A DNA stretch of 64,000 bases. It comes from Limanda limanda. Lineage: Eukaryota; Chordata; Actinopteri; Pleuronectiformes; Pleuronectidae. A program made the position numbers and the translations under genes. Positions 19,983 to 31,100 of this stretch are shown here, piece by piece (the stretch's first letter is position 1; every line of letters begins with the position of its first letter). Where the stretch lies: assembly GCF_963576545.1 (NCBI RefSeq), contig NC_083655.1, positions 21,064,204 through 21,128,203 on the forward strand, read 5' to 3'. Below the pieces are notes generated by a model that was not told the DNA's origin, did not search any database, and saw nothing but the letters and a program-made list of their open reading frames with translations.

Positions 19983-21170
19983 GGGACACTTCTAGGCACT
20001 ACAGCAAAATGTTGGGTGCCTAGAAATGTCCCGACCAATCAGAATGAGCCAGACACTTCTAGGCACTTAACATTGTAGCAAAATGCCTAGAAATGTCCCA
20101 CACTTGTGGTTAGGGACTTGCAATACTTGGGACATTTCTAGGCACTTATCATTGAAATAGAAATGTCCGGACATCGCAAATAGAAATAGAAATGTCCGGA
20201 CATCGCAACAATCAGCATAACCATTTTCTCGATCAGTCAGAATGAGCCCGACACTTGTAGGCACTTAACATTGTAGCTAAATGACTACAAATGTCCCGAC
20301 CAATGACAATGAGCCGGACACTTCTAGGTATTTACCATTGTAGCAAAATGCCAGGAAAAGTCCCAGACGTTTGGTAAGGGATGTACAATACATGGGACAC
20401 TTGTAGGCACTTAACATTATAGCAAAATGCCTAGAATTGTCCCACACTTGTGCTTAGGGAAGTTAAATACTTGTGACACTTCTAGGCACTTAACATTGAG
20501 ACCAAATAAATGGTAAATGGATTTGTATTTATATAGCTCTTTTGTAGTCTGATGATGACCACTCAAAGTGCTTTGCAGTACAGTTTCACATTCACCCATT
20601 CACTCACACATTCATACAGTGCATCTACTTGCAGCACTTTGTTATTCTATGGGGGGCCATTCAGGATTCAGCATCTTGCCCAAAGACACTTCGGCATGCA
20701 GATGGGTCAGACCAGGGATCGAACCGCCGCCCTTCAGGTTGGAGGACGACCACTATACCCCCTCAGCCACAGCCGCCCCAGAAATGTCCAGGTTACTTAG
20801 ACTGAGCCGGACAATTTTAGGCATTAAACATTACATTGAAATTGCCTAGAAATGTCCGAACATCGCAACAATCAGCATTGCTATTTTCTCGATCAGTTAG
20901 AATGAGCCGGACACTTCTAGTCACTTATCATTGAGGCAAAATGCCTAGAAATGTCCAGGTCACTTAGAATGAGCCTGACACTTCTAGGCACTTATCGTTG
21001 TAGCAAAATGCCTAGAAATGTCCTAAACTTGTGGTTAGGGAAGTTCAATACGTGGGGCACTTCTAGTCACTTATCATTGAGGCAAAATGCCTGGAAATGT
21101 CCAGGTTACTTAGAATGAGCCGGACACTTCTAGGCATTTAACATTACACTGAAAATGCCTAGAAATATCC
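19983..21170. repeat. Tandem array of ~12 palindromic (hairpin-forming) units with three spacer types
   Basis: The unit is about 48-50 bp: left arm GGACACTTCTAGGCA, an A/T-rich centre (CTTAACATTGTAGCAAAA), right arm TGCCTAGAAATGTCC. The arms pair over 15 bp with one mismatch. Units start near 19983, 20052, 20129, 20250, 20316, 20394, 20474, 20809, 20909, 20976, 21054 and 21122. They are separated by recurrent spacers: type A about 19 bp (ends AGAATGAGCC), type B about 29 bp (ACACTTGTGGTTAGGGA...), type C about 52 bp (GGACATCGCAACAATCAGC...). The order is A B C A B B A C A B A. In unit 3 the right-hand flank AAATAGAAATGTCCGGACATCGCA-like segment is duplicated. Unit 7 is broken by a SINE. No coding sequence. 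It could be a satellite, part of a transposon's subterminal region, or a cluster of transcribed hairpins. Confidence 0.85.
20500..20779 (-). repeat. Full-length tRNA-derived SINE inserted in the hairpin array
   Basis: Read on the minus strand it starts GGGGCGGCTGTGGCTGAGGG, containing an A box (TGGCTGAGGGG), and has a B box GGTTCGATCCC. The body is GTGTCTTTGGGCAAGATGC, then AATGTGTGAGTGAATGGGTG, and the tail is AAAGCACTTTGAGTGGTCATC, ending TTACCATTTATTTGGTCT. Box spacing fits a pol III promoter. It interrupts unit 7 of the array, whose inner right arm is missing at the junction, so insertion came with a small deletion or later loss. No clear target duplication. Confidence 0.85.
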
Positions 21171-21539
21171 GGACATCATTCAACACTAAACTATTAACTT
21201 TCAAATTTTAATGAACACTAGGGAATGGGATCAGAATTGTTTGAACTTTCTAATCACATTTTGCTGTGTGGATGCAGCCAGGTTTTCAGTGGAAAAGCTC
21301 TGAAAATCCACTGTGCAAACAGCAGAAAGACAATTAGCTGCCAAAATTATTTTATTTATTAATTAAATTAACGGTCAGAGACTAAAACTGAGCTAGAACA
21401 AAATGAATGTTGGACATACAGTCACCAAGTGGATCCAAACACAACTCCAATATATTGTAAGAGTTGGTGATATACCAATGTTTTCTTACCAGTTTGGTTG
21501 GTTCTGCTGCCCTCAGGTGGACCACAAAAAAGTGTGGTT
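21171..21539. other. Unassigned stretch
   Basis: Begins with GGACATCATT, the start of a truncated type-C spacer, then non-repetitive AT-rich sequence. No gene. Confidence 0.35.
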
Positions 21540-22058
21540 TGTAACGACGGACTCGCCGTTACTAAAAACTTATTTAGTTGTCTTACCTTCATTAAATCAT
21601 TTTAGTTGATATACCTACTTGGCACACACTTTCATAGATAATTGGTGAAAAGTAAAATACTCCAATACTTCCCCGGACACAAATACCCTTTTAAAAGTTC
21701 CAGGAGGATACAACTAACAAGGAAGTGGGCAGGGGGAAGTTTGTTCAACCTAGTCAATTTTTGTATACTATTTAATAGTATTTATTCGTTTGGTGGGTAA
21801 ATATTTATTAACGGTACATAGTATATATTTCAGATAATGGTTTTATATTGTATAGTTATAATGAGAATTATGTGTGGTGTTCTTGTAAGATGGTATGTGT
21901 CGGCTGAATCAATTGACAGCTATCTCTTTATAAGCCAGCCAGTCTGAGAATGGGGGTGGATGCTGTATCACTTGCGCACTAGGGTGAATAAAACTGCTTC
22001 AAGCCTGAACCAAACGGTTTTCCTCTCTGGGCGCCTCAACCGCTCGGGCCGGTTAACA
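21540..22058 (+). mobile_element. Probable solo LTR
   Basis: Begins TGTAACGACGG and ends CCGGTTAACA, i.e. TG...CA with short inverted ends (TGTAAC/GTTAACA). The flanks TGGTT (21535-21539) and AGGTT (22059-22063) agree at four of five bases, consistent with a decayed 5-bp target duplication. Inside, in LTR order, are a TATA-like TTTATAAGCC near 21928, an AATAAA signal near 21987, and a GC-richer U5-like tail with TCCTCTCTGGGCGCC. No internal retroviral coding region is adjacent on either side, so this is most simply an LTR left by recombination. Superfamily is not determined. Confidence 0.6.
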
Positions 22059-23337
22059 AGGTTTAACAAAGTAGAATTTTAATATTCACACAATGCCCCA
22101 ATATTTCATTTTAGTGGTCTAAGCTTGTAGAGTGTGCTCCACTTTACTCTCTTCTCATTTCAACAAGGAAAGAGAGAATCACACAAATTGAATGGTAACA
22201 AAATGAAAAACAACAAATGTGAAAGCAGAGCTACAGAGTGACGTCATGTTGATTCCCCACTACTGAGAGGCAAATAGCTGTTGGTGTTTTCTGTTGATCC
22301 TCAAGGGAAAAGTGCTTTCTGCTGGTTGTTTGATTCAGATGAACACAAAGAGACACAGAGACTACCAAAAAGACAGAATAGGGAATACTTGTATATTTGG
22401 AAGGAGCATTGAAAATGTAAGACTTTCGATAGCTATAATGTTCATTGTATCACAAAAGAAGTTGAGAGGCTTACTTCAACCATTTTGATTTTGTTCTTCC
22501 TCTACAAAGAAATGTAAAGTAATTCAAATTCCTTGTGGGAGGCGTGTGTGGGAAGATAGGGGGAGATGGAGAGACAGTGTGCGTGTGTGTGTACAGATGT
22601 GCAATTCTCACAAATGTGTGTGTGCTTTGCAATTAATTTCTGTGATTTCCTACCAGTACTTTTACAGGCTTTTTAAATGTCATCCGCTGCCATGATTGAC
22701 ATGCAAATATGTGGCTGGCAGAGGGGCTAAATGGGAAGGCAGGTTGAGTGAACCAGATAAGGGTATTGTTTCCAGGCTATGGGCTTAGGGAGGCAAAGGA
22801 CGCGGTTTAAGGAGGAGGTTAACCCCTGCCATGCCACCCACAATGCACTGGGGTTAGGGACATTACATTGACTGTTGGCTTTTAATTGTTGAGCTCAGTG
22901 GTTATGATGGAGGATCCACCCAGATTCACTCAACAACTTCAGGGGTGGCAGTCACTTAACCTACAATTAAACCATACATTGCATTAAAGGAACAATTTAT
23001 TGATTTTTAACTTTACTGTCATTGGATGGTATTTGCAAACCAGTCATAAGCTATTTGTTTAATTTCTGCCATCCACTTTCCTATAAAGGAACTGAAAAAG
23101 CAATGTTCTGAGATTCCAATGTGCTGTACAAGGTGACCACGTTTACATTCATAGAGGAAGACAACACAGGAAGAGGGAGATGCAGAATGTGTAGGGGCCA
23201 ACACATATGAGAAGTGAGTGATGACAATTCTATCCATTATGTCGACCACTTGAAATGCTTTCAGAGATGTACTGGACTCTGCAGTTCCTCCGTATTTTCT
23301 CTACGCAAATGTCAGTGAGACGCTCCACAGTTTATAT
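22059..23337. other. Unassigned stretch
   Basis: No recognised gene or repeat; a short GT-rich run lies near 22580-22625. Frames are under 80 codons without motifs. Confidence 0.35.
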
Positions 23338-23503
23338 GTTATAGTCCCCAGTTAACCTAACCCCCATGTTAGGAGGGCATGTTTTTGGACTGAGAGGATG
23401 CAGGATTATCCATAGAAAACCCACACAGACAAGGGGAAAAGCCTGGGATTCAACCTTTTTTGTGTAAAGCGACAGTTCTAACCACTGCATCACGTGCCAT
23501 GAC
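23338..23503 (-). repeat. tRNA-derived SINE of the V-SINE/AFC type
   Basis: On the minus strand the head reads GGCACGTGATGCAGTGGTTAG (A-box region) followed by GGTTGAATCCC (B box). It continues TTGTCTGTGTGGGTTTTC, ATCCTGCATCCTCTCAGTCC, AAAAACATGC and GGTTAGGTTAACTGGGGAC. Cichlid AFC and other V-SINEs have this order: 'CAGTGGTTAGCAC', 'GGTTCGATTCCC', 'TGCGTGGGTTTTCTCCGGG', 'CCTCCCACAGTCCAAAGACATGC' (recalled). The 3' LINE-derived tail is missing. Confidence 0.75.
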
Positions 23504-24514
23504 AATTCCACTAAAATATAATATTGTCAGATTCAAATTATAAATGTCTTATCTTACGTATTTGTATTTTTTATCGATATCATCAATTATGGCATATACT
23601 ATTATTTAAGTTGCAGTGCATATTATGAGCATATGAAGTAATAAACATACAAGTTATAGATATCTTTATGTGAAGACAGGAGAATAATAAAAATCCCTTA
23701 AAATTACCGATTGTTGTGATGTGTGAATGACCTTTAGTACTGCTGTGTGATTCATAGCAGCATTTTCATTTTTATTACTCAGGGAGGGACACCTGGTGCC
23801 AGTGGCTCTCATGCTGATTTGAATCAAACCTGATAATTCAAGCTGTGTCAACCTTTCTTGTCATTAGTGAGTCCTCCTCAAACAGTTATACAACATACTA
23901 TCACTTTTTATTGTTCTTATGTGTGCTGGACATTGTGTGCAGAGATTTTTATATTGTGCAGAGTGGTGTTGCGTTCCTCCTACCTTCTTTATCTGCATAG
24001 AATATTCTATAGTCAATGTTTTTCATAAAATAAAACTGAATTTGGTTAATGTTTTTTAAGGGAGAGAAATTAGTAAAGATTCACAAGGTTCACTCTTCTC
24101 TTTGATTGACGAATTAAACTTCAAACCAGGCCACAATGAAGAAAGTGCTTTCAGAAAGTATTCAAATCCAAATCCAAATCATGTTCATGTCAAAGTGTTT
24201 ATATTTATTTAAATTCTCAAAACTAATTGGATTGGAAAGCGGTTTTGAATCTAGCCATAATGTGTGAATTGACTCTAATTGCTGTGACGGCAGGAGAGCT
24301 CTTGAATCAAGGAAACTCACTAACTGTTGAAATATACGTTGGTTTAAGAGCTAATTTATTCAATGTTCCAATTTGAGCCTTTGTCACTCGACTAAAAATA
24401 ACTTTCTTTAATCATTCTTATTGTACTTACTATCGTTATTTGACACGACTAGTGCACTGAAAACATCTCTGTATTGGTCATAGTTTCTGAATATAAAATG
24501 TCAGCCAGTCAACA
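23504..24514. other. Unassigned stretch
   Basis: AT-rich; contains the short tandem AAATCCAAATCCAAATC near 24164. No gene or transposon terminus recognised. Confidence 0.35.
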
Positions 24515-24537
24515 CAGACACACACACACACACACAC
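24515..24537. repeat. (CA)n microsatellite
   Basis: About 11 CA units with one leading interruption. Confidence 0.9.
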
Positions 24538-25645
24538 CGAAACCAGAAGTAAAAAAAAGAAGAATATCTTTTGGTCAGGTCTTAAAGTACTAGCTCGATA
24601 GCAGATGTTCAGAGTGCAGCTCTGCTAAGAGGCTTTTCATTGATCTGACTGCCGCATCTTGAAAGAAAGAATATGTTGATGTTAGCTTCTGATGGAGGAA
24701 GCAGAGACCGCAGAACAAGGGGAGATAGTAAAACTGGCATCATTCTGGAGCTGAAAAAGAGATCTGACAGCCAGAGTAAAAGGATGAGTTTTCTCTGTCT
24801 GTTGGCCTTAGCAAAATGTCAACTCTTTATTAATGCAAGAAAAGAATCCATTAGTCACCTGCCCAGCGTCTTCGATTCTAAAGGTGTTATCCATGTTTTT
24901 AATCTAAGCCTCCACCAAGGCCCACAGCTTGAAACCAGACCAATATTTGAACTACGATGATTATTTGACTTGCTCCCCATTAGAACCACCAACATGTGTG
25001 AAGAACTTGTTAATATGGGTGTTCAGCCTGTTACACATCTCAAACCTTTCCAGAAATCATTGTAGATAATTTAGGCCAAATCAGCCTTCCTTATGTTTCG
25101 TTGAATATGTTTTTTCTTTTAGTAATTTATAGTTAAGGTTTATGGTTAAACTGTAAAATATCACTTGAGTTTAAGTAATAATATTTTAGGAATTCAAGTA
25201 AAATTTACAATAAAAATAAGAATTGGCCAATATATGGTATCAGCATTGGACCCTCATCACCATATAATTTGGTCTCTAGAAACAATGCTTGTATGTTGCC
25301 TAAAGCAGAGCATAAATAGCCATATCTTGTAAAATACTTTTTCTCTTTACATTTCTTTCCTCCTCCCATCTGTGTCACTTGGATGTTATCAAGCAGAATA
25401 CATTTTCACACTTTCTACCTCAAAGTTAAAGAAGCACATGTCCCGTCTGTGAAACCATTCTTATAACCCAGGCAGCATGTTCATTGCATAGTGACTATGA
25501 GTTAACTACCCCAGCTGTCACTGTTAATGCAATAACATGGTTGTGAATGTGAATGTATAGAAGCTCAGTCGTCTACCCACCGATATGGCTGCTGTTAGAA
25601 TTGCATGTCGATTTCAAACGCAGACACTTGTCAGACATGTACTTA
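24538..25645. other. Unassigned stretch
   Basis: The 95-codon plus frame at 24673-24960 has no domain or family signature and I do not treat it as a gene. No repeats recognised. Confidence 0.35.
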
Positions 25646-26427
25646 GATCCTGATCTACTAAGATCCCTAATAAATAGTGCAAAATTCTGTGTGCATTATA
25701 TCATATTGCACATTTGGTTGTTGGGCGTTTTGCGGTTGGTCTACTAAAAATAATTCCGTAAATCTTAACATGTGCAAACATGGTACAGGCAGTAGTATTT
25801 AAATGAGTTTACTTTTACTGGTTTACGCTATGGAGCATCACAGAGAGCAGAGAGTCCGCAAGCACAAAGCGAAATTAAACAATAAAACAAAAAGACCAAC
25901 TGATGAAATTAATAGAAGATGGCAGGAAATAAGAAGAAGAACAAAAAAAAAGCTCATAATAAAACCACGGCAAATAATACAGGGGGGGGTGGAAGAGATA
26001 TTGAGCAGGTGCAGTTCACTTTCTGCGAAGAGCAGAAAAAACCTGTTCTCTCCATCTTCTTCCATACCGTCCTCGCCACAGTAACTGCAGCCATCTGTGC
26101 GCAACGCTGTGGCGATAAGCACCTACTTTTCGTACCCAATTTAGACGCAGTCACAATCATCGCAATTATTTTCAGGCTTTGTGAATCACAGTGTGTGTGC
26201 TAAATAAAGGTATTTGCATCTACCCCTCCCAATATTTTGCGCACTCGGGTAGAAACGCCCAATAATGCATATTCATTTAAGCAAACCTACTAGATAGACA
26301 CTGATGTTATTCTGCACACAATCCTCAGTGCGCACCATTAGTAGATCAGCTTGCATGTTTTTTTTTTCCCAGGTGACATCAAGTTTGCAGACAATTTAGA
26401 CGTGCAAACCTTTAGTAGAACAGGCCC
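25646..26427 (+). mobile_element. PIF/Harbinger-like nonautonomous element
   Basis: The left end reads GATCCTGATCTACTAAGATC and the right end, in reverse, GGGCCTGTTCTACTAAAGG. These are inverted termini sharing the 'CTG.TCTACTAA' motif of a fish Harbinger-like family (recalled). Subterminal 'TTAGTAGATCAGC' motifs recur near 26340. The flank TTA on the left is a plausible 3-bp target, but the right flank is TAT, so the duplication is not confirmed. The interior carries a Myb/SANT-like coding remnant and no DDE transposase. Confidence 0.55.
25803..25985 (+). pseudogene. Myb/SANT-like (Harbinger accessory) protein remnant
   Basis: A plus frame encodes NKTKRPTDEINRRWQEIRRR and then TKKKLIIKPRQI. 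The run 'T..EI...W..I..RTK.KL' matches helix 3 of the trihelix Myb/SANT-like domain in Harbinger Myb-like proteins and NAIF1-type relatives, which escort the transposase into the nucleus and bind DNA. The first two helices are not recognisable and the frame changes after a G-run near 25983. It is therefore a relic inside the Harbinger-like element. Confidence 0.5.
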
Positions 26428-29400
26428 TATGTGTCTAAATTACTCCTGTGAGAAGTGATTAATCTAATTATCTATGAACCCATTTGAGTCTCCACCCAGT
26501 GACTCTTCCCCTAACACGATCAAAGGCCCCCTGAGCCTCACCAGACCACAATGAGCACACTGGTCGGTCTGACTTCGGACTGAGACAACACTGAATGTCC
26601 ACTGATACTTGGCAAATACACACAACATTGTTCTTGTCATGAGGCACATTTCAAATTTGAATCTGTCAGTCATTACCCAAATTATTTAGCTGACATCCAG
26701 TACAACAGGGATATTACAGTGAGTACCAATATCTGAGGTATCGTTTGAACAAATGCTACAGGCATTCATTAAAATATTACACAAGGTACTGTGTTATATT
26801 TGTCTACATATGAGCTTTGACTAAATGCCGAAATAAACGAGAAACTCACATTTGCAAAAGAAACAGGCACATATCCAAATCTTACTTGATAATCCCTGCT
26901 ACAGCAACTTTTGTAATGTGACTTGAATCACAGCGTCTTTTCTCCAAGTCGCCTGTGTTTTCCACGTGGGCGTCCATTTTGCCATTTGACATCTCCCTTT
27001 GAAGTTGTTCGTCTCTCCCTGTGACAGGGTTAATGAGATGGTAACACAGAGGCCAGCCGTCATGCTACTGTTCCTTATTTATGCTAAATCTTAATGTACT
27101 CAGTGTGCCTGAGCATTATTTAACACTGTGCCCTTGGGCTGCTGCTGCATCTTTATTCAATCCAGAAAGGTGGCAGGAGGTCAGGGACTGTACTAAGCTT
27201 CTGAGTCACACAGCGAGCCAAGAGAAACACTCCTCCATCTCCTCTGTGTATTGTTGTCATCTGTCCTCCTCCCTCGCTTCTCACTCCATTTTCTGCCTCT
27301 CCTCATTCAGATAGCGGCTGATATGGTGTGATTAATGAGGGCAGGCCTCTGGCCAAGAATGAGAATATGTGTCTTTGATTTATTCTTTTTTATTCTTTTC
27401 ATCTAGTTTGTTGTGCGTGTGTTGGTGCACAAGTGTATGGTTGTGTAGCCGGTTGTTGGGTATAGGTTCAGGTAAGAATTTGGTTTGGGATTAAGGGTAG
27501 GCATAATGCTAGGGAATGCATTATGTTAATGATATATGATTGTATGCGTGTGTGTGTGTGTGTTATTAAAGGTAAACACGAAGGGTTGTGTGCTCTGCAC
27601 TTGGAGAAGAGGATTACAGGCTGTTATTATTGAGCAGACAAATCTTGGTAGCAGAGTGGTTGTTCTGAATTAAGCAAGCATCCCTCTTTTCTCCTATTCT
27701 CTAGTGGCCTATTCCTTCTTTACCGTCCATTGTAATTATGGTCATGGATTATATATTTAGTGATTAAAGAGGGCCTTGCAGTATGTCAATCATCAGACAT
27801 AATAAACACTGGTGTTGTTCAAAATTGGTTCCTGATCTTCCTGATCCTGAACAAAATTTAATATTTTGTTTTTTAAATGTTTTAGAGTAATTTAAGATTT
27901 TTTGGGTACCGAGCCCAGATCCAGCCCAGAACCTCCTTAAAGTCTCACCCAGGACTATGTCCTTTCAAACAATTTGCCAACACCAATGCATCTGGTTTTG
28001 CATCTGATCAGAAATGGCTACAAGTGACTTACTCCACCAGTCTTGTCCACATGTATTTAGATTCTGCTGACTGATGAGACCACGGACTCTGTATTGTACA
28101 CAGCCTGTAGCCAATGGGAATGGGCGGATGTAGCAGATCTCTGGCTATCTTTGATATCAGTATGGTTTTTCATTGCAAGTGTCTGATGGGCTTATAGCAT
28201 TAAGATATATCTCTTTAAATGATTTCCTACAATGGTTGAAGGAGGTGCAGTCTTTCATACCTTTGGAAAAACCGAGATACAAAATAAATAAAAATTCTGA
28301 AAAAACATGTACTATTTACAGTGCATGGTAAAAGTTATCACACCTCAAGTTTTTATTTGTATTCTTTCATTCGATAACAGAGGCTCTTCTACAACGACTC
28401 TATTCCAGTGGCTTTCTGATTGCAATTCTTTGTAAGATTGTACAAGGAACATTAATGTCTGAATAAAATTTTGTGGCAATCCATTCAGCAGTAGTTGACA
28501 TTTGGTTTTGTATATTTTAGCCCCTACCAATAAGACAGACCTAAGTGTGAAATAGGGAAAGAGAGCAGGGATGAGAAAAAGCAAAAGGTACAAACTATAA
28601 ACCTACAGCTGCTGCAGAGGACCTGCTCAACCAGGTGAGCTACTGGATGACTCATTGAGATACTCAATTGTGTGGATCAACACACACTGACATTTCCATC
28701 CATGGAGAAAATCTCACAGCATTCTAGGCTGTAGCTGTCACAGTATTTTTCTCTGGACCTGCAGCTCAGCCCATCAGGACCTGCTACCATCAGGATGAAA
28801 TACAAGTGTGTCTATAAAACTGCAACTAAATAACTTTAGAATTTGATAGACAAAGTACACTTTTAATCATGTTAATGTATGTTTCTCGTGGCCTATTGCT
28901 TTGGTAGACACGCTGAGGATGATAGTAAAATATAACAGTTTATAATGTCAAATTAATTGTAGTGTTGAGTTTATATTGCATGAATTATGCACACCATGGA
29001 AAACACTTCAACAAAGCATTAGGCAAAGGTCACCTGCTATTATCTGTCATTGTTCTCATCACGCTATCATTACAATAACAATATCTAATGCAGAAGGCAT
29101 CCGTAATCTACTGGTAAATAAAACATTGACAGTCTTTGTGGATGTTGATGTTTGCTGATGTCACTCCAGGGCCTTCACTGACATTCATTACAATATTTCC
29201 CTGTGCAGTGCTGCTCTCAATTTGCTTATGTGTTCAGTTTTGCAGCGATACTGACTTTCTCATCTTCCATCGTAATCTCGAGGACACCAAACAATTCTCA
29301 TTGACATCATATTTTCATGATTGCAGCCAACACAAGTCGATGGATTTGAAATTAAGTTCTCCCAATGCTACACACTGCAGACTTGATCTAATCATCCAGT

Positions 29401-30931
29401 ATTAGCAATTGTGTTCCTTTACGCTGTTTCCGACCCTAATATCCTAATGATATGGAAATTGATAATTATTCTGTCATACACACAGCTTCAAGCGGACACG
29501 GCTTTATTGAATATCTGAGAGGGATGTGGATATCTTTCACAAACAATTTGCCTACTATTGCTTTTTCCCTGCTCAGAGGGATTGTGTGAGCCAGAACAGT
29601 GATGAGATGGAAATGTTGCAGTATTAGATTTGTAAAGCAGAAAGCTCACAATGCCACATTAAGGGTCTGGGAGGTGGTTGAAAGTGGATTTATGTGACTG
29701 TGAGTTGACCTCATGTCACAATGCTGAGCAGTATATGGCAGTCCCTGACCTGCAAATTAAGCAAATAATACCTTTTATCATTGTAGAGTGTCATGCAGTC
29801 ATGTTAATGGGAGAGGAGCAGAGTACTCAGAAGAATTCATAAAATTGCTGGATTCAGAAATACCTCATTCTTGGACTTTTGAAAATGATTTGTATAGTTC
29901 AATACGTGCATGGACATTGTTCAAAAAGCATGAATCACAAAGAAAAGTAAAAAAAATGTGTGTCTTTTCTCCTTTTTTTATGCATTCTTTGTCCGACTGT
30001 TAAACCAAATAAATATTTATTGCAGCAGCAACAAGTATCCTTGACAGTTGGTCCATCCATCCAACATGTTGACCCTGACCATTTCATTTTGGTAAATCCA
30101 ATCTTTTTTCTTTTATGGGGGAACTAATTTTAAGATCCTCCAATGCAGTAAATACACTGACTCTGCAGTTGCCTTCACCTCTACACAGCTCTTTGTTTTG
30201 ATTGACCTGCACTTAACTTCAGATAGACACAGTTGGAGGCTAGTTGTTGAGCATAGTGGACCTTTGTTAATAGATTCTGATTCATTTACATATACGTTTT
30301 TTTGTTTGAGCTATGTCAATTTGAGAGTGTTTACAGTAAGGTAAATATGTATACTAGAATAAGAGACTTGGTCTTGAGCTGTGACAGTGAAAAGATTGTG
30401 AATTGGAGCTTTAATACTTTGTGCAGATTTCTTCTCCGATATTCTTCCAAACTGCAGGGGACTGGTTTTTGAAATCTTCCATTTACAGCATGGCTTTTAA
30501 AATAATTTCATTGTTTACCAAGTGTTGACCCCCCCACAATCCATAATCTCCTCCATGAAGAAGACCTGCTGTGTTTATAAATCCTGTTGCAATAGAGGAG
30601 ATGGTTCACATGGATGTTATATGAATTGAGATGAGATGAGGGGAAGTACAACATCCCTAAGAGACCAATGTCTAAGATAGATCCAGAAAAATATATGCTT
30701 TAAAAACAACCTACCACAGCTTGACCATAATGTCTCAATCAATGCAAATCTGTGTCCGATGTTTGATGTGAACATGACACAAACCTAGTCAATTTCCAAG
30801 TAGAATGTATTTTTGAAAATTCAAACGTAGAGTGAAAAAAACCAGGATCACTCAAGTCAATTACATTATATTTGTAAAACAATATCACAATTTGCCTCAT
30901 ATGGCTTATTAAGCTACAACATCCTCTGCCC
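26428..30931. other. Unassigned stretch, no gene seen
   Basis: 4.5 kb without a recognised gene, transposon terminus or large repeat. There is a short (GT)n near 27547-27561. Frames reach at most 89 codons and have no signatures. Conserved noncoding elements may be present, but a single sequence cannot show them. Confidence 0.35.
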
Positions 30932-31100
30932 TTAAAGGGATAGTTCACCCAAAAATGAAAATTCACTTATGATCTACTCACCACAATGGAGGGGTCAGTG
31001 ATGTGTCTGCAAAACACTTCTGGAGTCTCAGGGGTAAACATTGTAGCAGCCAAATTCATTACAATTTAAGATTATTTTTTTATTAGTATTTTGTAAGCTC
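30932..31100 (+). repeat. TTAA-type teleost repeat (AGTTCACCC family)
   Basis: Begins TTAAAGGGATAGTTCACCC, then AAAAATGAAAATTCACTTAT, CTACTCACCACAATGGAGGG, AACACTTCTGGAGTCTCAGG and GTAAACATTGTAGCAGCC. This is the best-preserved head of this family in the window. The family lacks coding sequence and inserts at TTAA (from memory), which suggests mobilisation by a TTAA-targeting transposase. Confidence 0.8.

Noticed and set aside
19983..21170. CRISPR-like array (repeat-spacer regularity)
   Set aside because: The spacers fall into three classes that recur instead of being unique, the units are palindromes of variable sequence, there are no cas genes, and the surroundings are vertebrate.
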